Shown: positions 35,320 through 43,608 of the stretch, piece after piece
How positions within the stretch are numbered: the stretch's first letter is position 1
How the letters are laid out: the number at the start of each line of letters is the position of its first letter
NCBI GenBank assembly: GCA_963559135.1
Contig: CAUWJP010000018.1
Location: forward strand, 1-60,414
Length of the DNA: 60,414 nt
Reading direction: 5' to 3'
Source of the DNA: Sellimonas sp963559135
GTDB taxonomy: Bacteria > Bacillota > Clostridia > Lachnospirales > Lachnospiraceae
The notes under the pieces: model-generated
Told to the model about the DNA's origin: nothing
The model's database searches: none
What the model saw: only the letters and a program-made list of their open reading frames with translations
Position numbers and translations under genes: made by a program

Positions 35320-35880
35320 TTGTTTGATAAAAAATTAGTCGAACATTGTTCCGCTGTCCTGGCTGGTTTAAAGACAGCGAACCTGTTTTCCTATACGGTT
35401 GGTCCGGATGACGACGTCCAACAGATGGTCACTGACTGGAACCGGACATTAAACCCGAAAGGAATTACTCTTTTCATTCTCAAAAAAACGAATCAAAATG
35501 CGCTTATTTATGTCTGCCGTACCGGCAGGCTCCAGGCCGACTTGAAGCGGGAGTGTGTAAAAAGCTTTTTAAAGGACTATGGCTACACAGATTTCACAGC
35601 CGAAAAGGCAATTCATACATTAAAAAAAAGACTTCAGGATTCGGACGGTTTTCCGCATGAGATCGGTCTTTTTCTCGGATATCCTTTCTGCGGTGTAAAA
35701 GGATTTATCGAAAACAAAGGGAAAAACTGCCGCGCCTGCGGTTTCTGGAAGGTATATGACAATGAAAAAGAAACTCTCAAACTTTTCCAGAAATTCATTA
35801 AATGCCGGGAAGTCTACACAAGATTATTTCATTTCAGACAACGTTCTATCTGGCAGCTTACTGTAGCTGCCTGCGAATAG
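35320..35880 (+). CDS. DUF3793 family protein
   Basis: 186 residues, starting with a TTG at 35320 placed 6 bases after AAAGGAGG. Signature of the family: HEIGLFLGYPFCGVKGFIEN near 105-128, then CRACGFWKVYDN and KCREVY. Cys residues at the two CxxC-like positions may matter. The biochemical function is unknown. It precedes a flavodoxin gene by 55 bases in a single unit; association with iron or electron-transfer genes is common in clostridia, so a link to metal stress is plausible. Controlled by the palindrome-rich promoter. Confidence 0.88.
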   Translation: MFDKKLVEHCSAVLAGLKTANLFSYTVGPDDDVQQMVTDWNRTLNPKGITLFILKKTNQNALIYVCRTGRLQADLKRECVKSFLKDYGYTDFTAEKAIHTLKKRLQDSDGFPHEIGLFLGYPFCGVKGFIENKGKNCRACGFWKVYDNEKETLKLFQKFIKCREVYTRLFHFRQRSIWQLTVAACE

Positions 35881-35935
35881 AAAACATTCATGTAAAAGTA
35901 TTATGTAACTGATTTCTAACAGGAGATAAACACAC

Positions 35936-36358
35936 ATGAGTCATATTGCTGTAGTATACTGGAGCGGTACCGGACATACAGAAGCCATGGCAAACAAAGT
36001 AGCGGAAGGTGTAACTTTGGCCGGCGGAGATGTCACGGTACTCACAGCCTCTGAATTCAACGCTTCCATGATGGATTCCTATGATGCCATCGCTTTTGGA
36101 TGCCCTTCTATGGGCGCTGAACAACTGGAAGAATCAGAGTTTGAACCGATGTTTCAGGAATGTACATCCAAATTAAGTGAAAAAAAGATCGCTTTATTCG
36201 GCTCCTACGGATGGGGCGACGGAGAGTGGATGCGCACCTGGGAAGAAGACTGTAAGGGCTATGGAGCCATTCTTACATGTGAACCGGTCATCTGTAACGA
36301 AGAACCGGACGCAGACGCCAAAAACGCCTGCATGGAACTTGGGAAAACTCTTGTATAA
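35936..36358 (+). CDS. Flavodoxin
   Basis: 140-residue FMN-binding electron carrier of short-chain flavodoxin type. The phosphate-binding loop WSGTGHTEAMA (residues 9-19), FGCPSMGAEQLEE near 55-68, and FGSYGWGDGEWM near 85-98 (isoalloxazine loops) are clear. The ATG at 35936 follows AGGAGA. It would replace ferredoxin when iron is scarce, which fits iron-responsive control of the promoter upstream. Ends at the terminator 36416-36438. Confidence 0.95.
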   Translation: MSHIAVVYWSGTGHTEAMANKVAEGVTLAGGDVTVLTASEFNASMMDSYDAIAFGCPSMGAEQLEESEFEPMFQECTSKLSEKKIALFGSYGWGDGEWMRTWEEDCKGYGAILTCEPVICNEEPDADAKNACMELGKTLV

Positions 36359-36415
36359 GATTTTCCATATATTTTTAATGTGTATCTCTCAAAATGTTTC
36401 CTAAAATTTGAAAAA

Positions 36416-36438
36416 GCACACCATCCGGTGTGTTTTTT
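36416..36438 (+). terminator. Intrinsic terminator after flavodoxin
   Basis: GCACACC, 4-base loop, GGTGTG and six T residues. Confidence 0.88.
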
Positions 36439-36525
36439 CATGCTCTTCTTCTATTGCTTTTTGACAATCCCATTTTTAGAAGTTACAATAAACTAAAATG
36501 TCTACAATTTAAACGGAGGCCCAAT

Positions 36526-36993
36526 ATGAAAATCGAAATACCAGGATATCATACACTGGAGATTGAACATCTGCTGTTGGACTACAATGGGACTATCGCC
36601 GAGGACGGCGTCATCCGCCGTTCTGTCCGTGATCTGCTCCTTTTACTTTCCACTAAGCTGGATCTTCATGTCCTGACTGCGGACACCCATGGTACCGCAA
36701 AGGCAGAGTGTGAAGGGATTTCTCTACATCTGGATACCTTTCCCAGTTCAGATGCTTCTGCGCAGAAACTTGCAAAACTTCAGGAACTGGGTCCGGACCG
36801 TTGCGCCTGCATTGGCAACGGCCGCAACGATCTTCCCATGCTTACCCATGCTGCTTTTGCCGTGGCTGTTATGGACCGGGAAGGCCTCTATTCTCCCCTT
36901 CTGACCCAAAGCGACCTTTGCGTCCGCTCTTCTGAAGAAGCACTGGAGATGTTCCTCTATCCCAAACGGATCATAGCAGGACTGCGAGGCTAA
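36526..36993 (+). CDS. HAD-family phosphatase, soluble P-type ATPase-like
   Basis: 155 residues. LDYNGTIAEDG (residues 18-28) is motif I with the nucleophilic Asp; LTADTHG is motif II and GNGRNDLPML near 105 motif IV. The lack of a cap and the motif I form DYNGT mark the group named after the phosphorylation domain of P-type ATPases. The substrate is unknown. The ATG at 36526 follows CGGAGG; a longer frame from 36430 is not supported. The end lies inside a compound hairpin. Confidence 0.82.
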   Translation: MKIEIPGYHTLEIEHLLLDYNGTIAEDGVIRRSVRDLLLLLSTKLDLHVLTADTHGTAKAECEGISLHLDTFPSSDASAQKLAKLQELGPDRCACIGNGRNDLPMLTHAAFAVAVMDREGLYSPLLTQSDLCVRSSEEALEMFLYPKRIIAGLRG

Positions 36994-37020
36994 GAGCCTG
37001 ACTCTTAGCCCCCAGTCCTG
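36977..37020. terminator. Two-step hairpin overlapping the HAD gene stop
   Basis: Outer arms CAGGACTG (36977-36984) and CAGTCCTG (37013-37020); inner arms GGCTAAGAG (36988-36996) and CTCTTAGCC (37002-37010). The stop codon lies in the inner arm. No good T-run follows, so termination is uncertain. Confidence 0.5.
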
Positions 37021-37084
37021 TCTGCTTCTCTTCTTATTCAAACTGGCGGTAATACCCGTTTCGCATAGTCTTCAATTGTTTTTT

Positions 37085-39661
37085 TCACTTCTCCACTTTA
37101 TTCCAGATACACCATTGCAAAAAACAATAGATGAAAAAGCTGCACAAAAGGAAGACTCCATACACAATAGCAGTATTTTTCAGAAATTGACTCATTTCTA
37201 TATCTGTAAACAGTCTTGCTCTCCCGGTCAGTACAGAAAAGAGAATTCCTGGCAAAGCCCCCGACACCAGGGGAACGATCATAAGGATACGCATCTGATA
37301 CCGGATTTTCCTTTTTCGCTCTCTTCGTTTCATTCCCATCTGCATGAGGAAACGGTTCTCCCATTCCCAGGCTGAAAGTTCCATCTGAACCTTTACTCCA
37401 TACTGGAATACCGCCATCATATACAGGATCACGAGAATGAACCCATAGGCAATCCTGGTAAAACTGATCTCCGAACGCATATTGGCCTCCATCTCGCTTT
37501 TTACATAATATGGCCGGATATTCTGATCCCACATCTGGTCAAAGCGGTATGCTTCATCAAGTCCGGAAAGCTCTTTTAAAAACGTCTCCTTGTTCTTCTC
37601 CCCCAGACAGATACACAGAAGCTCTGTCGGGCCTTCTGTCAGATTTTCCGGATGTGTATATGTGTACGCTTTCCACTCCGGATATGTGATCTGTCTCCTC
37701 TCATCCATATGGTCCGCATTGTAGGAACGGATCTTCTCGTAGATTTCAGAAAAATAGTCATCGGAGAGCACAATCAGATTTTCCTGCATACCCTGATGGA
37801 AACTTCCGGTCAGACAGTCTCTTTCTTCACTTACGATATTCCGGGATGGAAAGACCTTTTTATACTCATCCGGATTATAAAACTCCAACGGCTGTCCAAA
37901 CCGCAGATGATCCTCTGTTCTCGTCGTATCCCAGTCAATCGTATGTGCCTTGACTGAGAGATCCTGTTGGTACACGACATGCATCTCTTCCCCCTGAAGA
38001 TGCAGTCTTTGCTCCGGCTTTCCTGCTTCTTTTCTCAGAATTTCATATGTGGATTCTGAAATGGCCACATGCTGTCCCTGCGGCCACTTGATCGTTCTGC
38101 TGCCCCGCTGCATGGTCTGGCTGTCACTCCCGTATAATGATGTCATTCGTACCATTGGAAAATGAAGAATCTGTGCCTGACAGCTTTCTCCAATTTTCTG
38201 GATCTTTGGAAGATCTTCTTCGTACACCATGCAGACAACATCGTAGGGATACATAGACTCTACATTCTGGTTTATTCGGGACGCCGCAAAAGGCGGCATA
38301 AAAACTGCAAAAATCAAAAAGTAAAGTACTGACATGAAAAACAGCCGCCAGAAATTACTCCAAAACTGTTTTTGAAACGGCCTTCTGTCAAAAATCCTCA
38401 CGTCAAACCGCCGTTTCCCTGCCCGTATTACAAGGGCCGTTCCACCTGCCAAAAGCAAAAACAGTCCCGAAATACTCAGCAGATGAATGTACATGCTCTC
38501 TGCCCATTCCCGCATAGAGTACCAGAAAGTTCCGGTCAGAAAGAAGGCACTTCCTGCAACAATCCAGACAATGCATCCAAAGCCTGGCCGTTTTTCTTCC
38601 CTCATTTCCGCATTCCGATCCGTATTTTCCCCAAGAGAGAGAATATTTTCCTGATTCAGTCCAAGAGCAATCAGAAGAATCAGCACATAGATCAGAACTC
38701 CGGTGGCCAGCAGGCTGATGTCTGCCGCGCCGGCAATGTTCCCCCCTTCTTCTGCCTGTAAAAGCTTCTTCCGGAATATTACGGCGCATACACATCCGAT
38801 TGCCATTCCTGGAATCACTGCTGCAAAAGCGTTTCCTGCCATTCCAAGGAGAAAAATCCTCAATGAAGTATGTCTTCGCATTCCAAGAATTGTCAGCATC
38901 CTATATTCCTTTTTCTGTTCACGGATAAACCAGGAAAACATCAGTGTCATCATGAGCAGACAACAGGCCCCCATTACCACACCAAGACTTCGGAAGAGTC
39001 CGTAGATTCCTTCACCGGAAATGCTGCTTTCCATAGTATATCTGCTTTCCATCATCCGGTATCCGGATAGGACAAAATAGATTACCGCTGCCAGAAATGC
39101 TTCCGACAAAATAACAAGTATCTGGGAGAGCAACTGTTCTCTCCACATTCTTCGGACAATCTGATACAGCTCTTTCGGATATTTCCCCGGAAAATACAAT
39201 GCCTGTTTTCTTCTTTTTTTCTGCTCCTCTTCTTTTTCCTTCTCCCTGGCCCAGGCCTCCTCCATCTCTTCTTTCTCTTCCTGATACCGGATATACATAA
39301 ACTCAAATGTGGCGTACGCGGCAGGAAGCAGCGCATATAATTGTCCCATGTACATCATGGTACAGACATCAAGGAAAAACAACCATGCTGGAAGTTTATA
39401 CAAGATTCCCGTTTCTCTGCGCCGGATCAGGAGCACAAGACGGATCAGATATAAAACAGATGTCACCTCCATCAATCCGACAATTCCATATACCAGGTGC
39501 CATTCCGGTTTCCGAAACAGTTCCCCTACAATCTCCCATACGTTCCGGTATGATCCTCTGTCCGCATAAGGCAAAATCTGAAGCAGAACCGGAACCAGAA
39601 TGCCTGACAACATCTGGATGTCTCTGATCTTTTCCTGCACAGTCCGTTTACTTTTTCTCAT
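37085..39661 (-). CDS. Large FtsX-type ABC permease without ATPase
   Basis: 858 residues. Four membrane segments at the N-terminus (about 15-115) are followed by a charged helix rich in Glu, Lys and Arg (125-150). Two FtsX-like modules follow: near 180-335, ending in FIREQKKEYRMLTILGMRRH, the coupling region, and the last 120 residues, with QMELSAWEWENRFLMQMGMK. About 200 residues between 510 and 735 are extracellular. ATG 39661 follows GAGGAGG. FtsX permeases normally need an ABC ATPase, but none is in this operon; it may be supplied elsewhere, or the protein may work as a sensor. Cargo unknown. Confidence 0.75.
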   Translation of the reverse strand: MRKSKRTVQEKIRDIQMLSGILVPVLLQILPYADRGSYRNVWEIVGELFRKPEWHLVYGIVGLMEVTSVLYLIRLVLLIRRRETGILYKLPAWLFFLDVCTMMYMGQLYALLPAAYATFEFMYIRYQEEKEEMEEAWAREKEKEEEQKKRRKQALYFPGKYPKELYQIVRRMWREQLLSQILVILSEAFLAAVIYFVLSGYRMMESRYTMESSISGEGIYGLFRSLGVVMGACCLLMMTLMFSWFIREQKKEYRMLTILGMRRHTSLRIFLLGMAGNAFAAVIPGMAIGCVCAVIFRKKLLQAEEGGNIAGAADISLLATGVLIYVLILLIALGLNQENILSLGENTDRNAEMREEKRPGFGCIVWIVAGSAFFLTGTFWYSMREWAESMYIHLLSISGLFLLLAGGTALVIRAGKRRFDVRIFDRRPFQKQFWSNFWRLFFMSVLYFLIFAVFMPPFAASRINQNVESMYPYDVVCMVYEEDLPKIQKIGESCQAQILHFPMVRMTSLYGSDSQTMQRGSRTIKWPQGQHVAISESTYEILRKEAGKPEQRLHLQGEEMHVVYQQDLSVKAHTIDWDTTRTEDHLRFGQPLEFYNPDEYKKVFPSRNIVSEERDCLTGSFHQGMQENLIVLSDDYFSEIYEKIRSYNADHMDERRQITYPEWKAYTYTHPENLTEGPTELLCICLGEKNKETFLKELSGLDEAYRFDQMWDQNIRPYYVKSEMEANMRSEISFTRIAYGFILVILYMMAVFQYGVKVQMELSAWEWENRFLMQMGMKRRERKRKIRYQMRILMIVPLVSGALPGILFSVLTGRARLFTDIEMSQFLKNTAIVYGVFLLCSFFIYCFLQWCIWNKVEK

Positions 39662-39780
39662 ATGGATTTTCCTCCTCTTCTTCTGTTGTATAGACACAGA
39701 AACGGAGAAAAATATGACAAAGTTTTTCTTTTTTTCAAAAAAAGAATCCCTGTTACCGGGATTCTCTTTCGGAAGCCGCT

Positions 39781-40566
39781 CTACCTGCTCTCCGGCTGTA
39801 TAATCAGACGTCGCCCCTCTACCCTTCCGACAACCACAGGGCACCCTTCTTTTAATGTATCTTCCTGCTGCTCATAATAAAAAACCGCTTTGGGTCTTCG
39901 CTCCCCCAGGAAAAGTGCTTTTCCTCTGTAAGAAGTATCCTTACTCAGAACGCCTTCCCGAAACAGATAGCTATTTGCAAAGTGCCACTGTCTTTTCATG
40001 ACCACTGTCCGGACGGTCAGGGCCAGCAGTCCTCCGGCGGCAGCCAGAAGCATCCACTCTTCCCAAGACTGAGCCGCGATTCCGGTTCCAATTCCGCAGA
40101 TGTAGGTGGAATTCCACAGCATCACATTTCCTTCTTTTGTCCGGATGGAATACAGTTCCTGTGTCCCCATCCAGATTTCAAATACCGAAAAGAAAATTCC
40201 AAATCCATAAAGACCAGCCAGACCCAAAAACTGTTCAATGGGAGCGGGCATTTTCTCAAAATAAAGATCATGTTCAATAAATACCCAATGAAGAAGAAAA
40301 GTCAGAAATCCGGTAAAAAAGACGGTCCAAAGTGTCTGGATATCCAGCCCCGGAGGATGGCACCGGTTCAGCTTTCTCCCAAGAACCTCCGGATTTCCGA
40401 GGTCTTCCATCGCCTTCTTCTCTGCCTGTGCCTTTGAAAATCCCATCCGCATGTAGTATTCCTGCTTATCTTCCAGATGCTCAAGGATCTCCTGACCGGC
40501 TCGCTCTCCGGTATCCGCATCCAGCAAATACCTCTTCATTTCCCGTACATACTTATCCTTCTCCAT
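39781..40566 (-). CDS. HAAS (DUF1700-like) membrane protein
   Basis: 261 residues. The first 65 residues are the HAAS/permease-prefix helical signature (VREMKRYLLDADTGERAGQE, LEDKQEYYMRMGFSKAQAEK, LGNPEVLGRKLN). About four membrane segments follow (near 74-92, 105-125, 150-170, 180-195), and then a cytoplasmic beta-rich tail. HAAS proteins usually pair with PadR-type repressors, as here. The ATG at 40566 (after GGGGGA) overlaps the PadR-like gene by 14 bases. Probably regulates, or is regulated with, the FtsX permease. Confidence 0.8.
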   Translation of the reverse strand: MEKDKYVREMKRYLLDADTGERAGQEILEHLEDKQEYYMRMGFSKAQAEKKAMEDLGNPEVLGRKLNRCHPPGLDIQTLWTVFFTGFLTFLLHWVFIEHDLYFEKMPAPIEQFLGLAGLYGFGIFFSVFEIWMGTQELYSIRTKEGNVMLWNSTYICGIGTGIAAQSWEEWMLLAAAGGLLALTVRTVVMKRQWHFANSYLFREGVLSKDTSYRGKALFLGERRPKAVFYYEQQEDTLKEGCPVVVGRVEGRRLIIQPESR

Positions 40567-40975
40567 GACAAATCCCCCGCAGATTCTCTCCCTTTTGTTC
40601 TCCGTCTTTTCCAAGTCTCCGCTTTGCTCTCCCAACCGGTGTAATCTCGTAGAGCATCCGTTCTTTTCCATTTTTCTCCCCTCGACCGCAGGAAAGAAGA
40701 CTGTGTTCTGTCATTCTGTGCAGAATCGGATACAGTTCTTTTTCGCTGACTCCTTCCGCCTGCATGTGGGAATCTTCTCCGGTCAGTCTCAGTAGAATTT
40801 CAAATCCCGACATCGGCTCTTCCTGAACTACATCCAGAATACGAAGTTCCCAGTCTTTCTCTCTTTTTTTCTCCTCTGTACTCTGACAGGCCTGTTCCAG
40901 CACCCGTTCTCGCATGCGGTCCGAAAATCTCATTCCGGCCAGTTCCTGATCGATCTTCTCTTTTATTCTTCCCAT
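40553..40975 (-). CDS. PadR-like winged-helix protein with anti-sigma-like N-terminus
   Basis: 140 residues. Residues 40-125 form a PadR-type winged helix (WELRILDVVQEEPMSGFEIL, LYPILHRMTEHSLL, YEITPVGRAK). Residues 1-35 (IKEKIDQELAGMRFSDRMRE) resemble the short helical start of clostridial anti-sigma proteins. It overlaps the ECF sigma gene by 13 bases, exactly where an anti-sigma factor would be encoded. It could be a repressor, an anti-sigma factor, or both; PadR function is the better supported reading. Confidence 0.7.
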   Translation of the reverse strand: MGRIKEKIDQELAGMRFSDRMRERVLEQACQSTEEKKREKDWELRILDVVQEEPMSGFEILLRLTGEDSHMQAEGVSEKELYPILHRMTEHSLLSCGRGEKNGKERMLYEITPVGRAKRRLGKDGEQKGENLRGICHGEG

Positions 40976-41469
40976 AATCCGTCCTCCTTCAGGCGGTTTT
41001 TCAACAGGTCCCTTCCTCTCTTCAACCGTTGCAGCACTGCCGCTTCCTGCAGATCCAGAATCCTGGCAATCTCTTTTACCTTCAATTCTCTGTAATAGTA
41101 TAAAATAAGGACCTCCCTGTATTTTTCCGGCAGACTCAAAATGGCAGGTACGAGGGTCATGCCGTCTTCGGCTATCTCGTAACTGCCATCCTGATGCCGG
41201 CCCTCTTCCAGGGAGGTCCGCTCCTTTTGAAACCAGTTTTTCCGGATGCAGTTTTTACATACATTCACCGCAATCCGGGTAATCCATGTTTTCTCCGAGG
41301 ACTCTCCCCTGAATGTCTCCATGTGCTCATACACTTTGACAAACGCTTCCTGGGCAGCGTCCTCGGCCAGATATTGATCTTTCAGGCACAGATAACAGGT
41401 ACGCAGAACAGCATCGCCATACGCTTCCATCCAGGCTTTGAGTTTTTCCTTTTTCCACTCCGGCTGCAT
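40963..41469 (-). CDS. ECF-type RNA polymerase sigma factor
   Basis: 168 residues. Region 2 shows QYLAEDAAQEAFVKVYEHM and TWITRIAVNVCKNCIRK (near 30-80), region 4 shows LSLPEKYREVLILYYYRELK and EIARILDLQEAAVLQRLKRG (near 113-155). The ATG at 41469 follows AAGGAGAG. First gene of a four-gene unit with the PadR-like, HAAS and FtsX genes; it probably transcribes its own operon in response to an envelope signal, as many ECF factors do. Confidence 0.9.
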   Translation of the reverse strand: MQPEWKKEKLKAWMEAYGDAVLRTCYLCLKDQYLAEDAAQEAFVKVYEHMETFRGESSEKTWITRIAVNVCKNCIRKNWFQKERTSLEEGRHQDGSYEIAEDGMTLVPAILSLPEKYREVLILYYYRELKVKEIARILDLQEAAVLQRLKRGRDLLKNRLKEDGLWEE

Positions 41470-41503
41470 GTTCCTTCTCTCCTTGTGTACTCTGTATCTA
41501 CTT

Positions 41504-42682
41504 TTAGTGGTGGAATAGACGAAGTCCGGTAAAGGACATTACCATTCCATATTTATTGCAAGTCTCGATGACATTATCGTCTCTTACAGATCCGCCCGGC
41601 TGTGCAATGTATTTTACACCGCTCTTGTGGGCACGTTCGATATTGTCGCCAAACGGGAAGAACGCGTCGGATCCAAGGGTTACATCTGTCATCTGATCAA
41701 GCCATGCTCTCTTTTCTTCCACTGTGAAGACTTCCGGTTTTACCTTGAATGTCTTTTCCCATACACCGTCCGCAAGAACATCCATGTATTCGTCTCCAAT
41801 ATAGAGATCGATCGCATTGTCTCTGTCCGCACGTCCGATGCCATCAACGAACTGAAGTCCGAGTACCTTCGGAGACTGACGTAAGAACCAGTTGTCTGCT
41901 TTGTTTCCTGCAAGTCTAGTACAGTGAATACGTGACTGCTGTCCTGCACCGATTCCGATAGCCTGTCCGTCTTTAACATAGCATACGGAATTGGACTGTG
42001 TATATTTCAGTGTGATCATGGAGATCGCCATATCAATCTTCGCCTGATCAGTCAGTTCTTTATTTTCTGTTACTACATTGGAGAAGAAATCGTCATCGAT
42101 CTTTAATTCATTACGTCCCTGCTCAAAAGTAATGCCGAACACATCCTTTTGCTCGATCGGAGCCGGCACATAATCTGGATCAATCTCGATGATGTTGTAG
42201 TTCCCTTTCTTTTTCTGCTTCAGAATCTCAAGCGCTTCCGGCTCATATCCTGGAGCAATAATTCCATCGGATACTTCCCTTTTGATGATCTTTGCAGTAG
42301 ATACATCACACACATCGGAAAGAGAGATGAAATCACCGAAAGAAGACATTCTGTCTGCTCCTCTTGCTCTTGCATAGGCACACGCAAGTGGAGAAAGTTC
42401 TCCTAAATCATCTACCCAGTAAATCTTCTTTAATGTATCGGAAAGCGGAAGTCCTACCGCTGCTCCTGCCGGTGATACATGCTTAAAAGAAGTGGCTGCC
42501 GGAAGTCCGGTTGCCTTTTTTAACTCTTTTACCAGCTGCCATCCATTGAACGCATCCAGAAAATTGATATATCCCGGTCTGCCGCTCAGTACTTTGATCG
42601 GGAGCTCTTTTTCGTCTTTCATGAAGATTCTTGACGGTTTCTGGTTCGGGTTACATCCGTATTTTAATTCTAATTCTTTCAT
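41504..42682 (-). CDS. AICAR formyltransferase, stand-alone
   Basis: Transfers a formyl group from 10-formyl-THF to AICAR, the ninth committed step of IMP synthesis. 392 residues matching only the C-terminal domain of PurH; the cyclohydrolase domain is absent. Conserved blocks: ELKYGCNPNQKP, SFKHVSPAGAAVG near 65-77 (catalytic Lys-His), SVCYVKDGQAIGIGAGQQSR near 230-250, FFPFGDNIERAHKSGVKYIA near 340. The missing step is supplied by the PurO-like gene just upstream (14-base gap). The ATG at 42682 follows GGAG. Confidence 0.93.
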   Translation of the reverse strand: MKELELKYGCNPNQKPSRIFMKDEKELPIKVLSGRPGYINFLDAFNGWQLVKELKKATGLPAATSFKHVSPAGAAVGLPLSDTLKKIYWVDDLGELSPLACAYARARGADRMSSFGDFISLSDVCDVSTAKIIKREVSDGIIAPGYEPEALEILKQKKKGNYNIIEIDPDYVPAPIEQKDVFGITFEQGRNELKIDDDFFSNVVTENKELTDQAKIDMAISMITLKYTQSNSVCYVKDGQAIGIGAGQQSRIHCTRLAGNKADNWFLRQSPKVLGLQFVDGIGRADRDNAIDLYIGDEYMDVLADGVWEKTFKVKPEVFTVEEKRAWLDQMTDVTLGSDAFFPFGDNIERAHKSGVKYIAQPGGSVRDDNVIETCNKYGMVMSFTGLRLFHH

Positions 42683-42695
42683 TCTCGATCCGCTC

Positions 42696-43409
42696 CTATT
42701 TGTTTTTATTTACGATCTTTGTCTCATATTTTCCTGTTTCAATATCAATATAACGTACAAAAAGAGATACTTTGTTCTCCTCATTGAGGCTCTCCCAGAG
42801 AAGATTTGTGAAACTTTCGATATCATCCGGAACAGCGATCCGTTTCGGCTCTCCTTCAAAACTTGGAAGCGGATTTCCATCACATTTGTATGTATGGATA
42901 AAGTGTCCCTCTCCGGCCGCCGGGTTATTGTAAGCAAATGTAAATCTCTGGCAGCTCTCCGGTCTTCCATTATCGCTCTTTAAAATTGACATTGCATAAT
43001 TGTAGTTTCCATTTTCAATGTGCATGATTCCGGAAATACGAGGGGTGTAGTTCGGCGCGTCAGGCTCAAACTCTCTGCTTCTTAAAGACTGCTCAAATGT
43101 AAGCTGTCTGTCCATTCCCTCATAGATCGTATCGGTCTGATCCCCGTTTGTTACAATAGTCTTATTTCCAAGCACACGCACCGGTGCATAGATAATCAGG
43201 CTTGGGTCTGTAAGCTTTGACTCATCAAAAGCCTGGGTGCGGATTCCCTGTCCATCTTCTACAAAGATCCGATTGCGGCTGTTTTCGCTGCGTCCCATAA
43301 TAAAATAGGCTGTCACTGCCTTTTTGCCGTCCGGTGTCTTACCAATGATAATTCCACGTCCCGGATAAGAATTTCCCTTCAGTTCCTGTTCGATTGATAA
43401 CATTTCCAT
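42696..43409 (-). CDS. IMP cyclohydrolase, PurO-like
   Basis: Closes the purine ring of FAICAR to IMP. 237 residues of the PurO fold, first known from archaea: SYPGRGIIIGKTPDGKKAVT near 14-33, AYFIMGRSENSRNRIF, FTFAYNNPAAGEGHFIHTY near 155-175. This is unrelated to the N-terminal domain of PurH. ATG 43409 follows AAGGAG. It is the first gene of a two-gene purine unit, and no PRPP-responsive riboswitch is evident in the 200 bases upstream. Confidence 0.88.
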   Translation of the reverse strand: MEMLSIEQELKGNSYPGRGIIIGKTPDGKKAVTAYFIMGRSENSRNRIFVEDGQGIRTQAFDESKLTDPSLIIYAPVRVLGNKTIVTNGDQTDTIYEGMDRQLTFEQSLRSREFEPDAPNYTPRISGIMHIENGNYNYAMSILKSDNGRPESCQRFTFAYNNPAAGEGHFIHTYKCDGNPLPSFEGEPKRIAVPDDIESFTNLLWESLNEENKVSLFVRYIDIETGKYETKIVNKNK

Positions 43410-43555
43410 GAATTTTCTCCTTTGCCGTTTGTTTTTCATCGTTCCTATTCATTATAACGCAAACTGCCTTTGTTATTCCAGTGTAATCGCCCATCTAATA
43501 TGTAAGTATTTCTAATGAACATTATACGTTTTCTCTTATCAACCTTCATTTTCCC

Positions 43556-43599
43556 AAAAACAAAACACCCTGCCGTCTGTAAAAGCAGAGTGTTGTTTT
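43556..43599 (-). terminator. Intrinsic terminator after the 142-aa gene
   Basis: AACACCCTGC and GCAGAGTGTTG pair around an 11-base loop, followed on the minus strand by GTTTTGTTTTT. Confidence 0.8.
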
Positions 43600-43608
43600 C
43601 CCTGTATC

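Noticed and set aside
37038..37088. A 16-codon GTG-started frame that overlaps the stop of the FtsX gene (GTGA)
   Set aside because: Very short, no separate ribosome binding site, and the match of start and stop could be chance; no family recognised.
43410..43608. Purine riboswitch upstream of purO
   Set aside because: No guanine or PRPP aptamer-like conserved core found in the 200 bases; only a terminator of the neighbouring gene.
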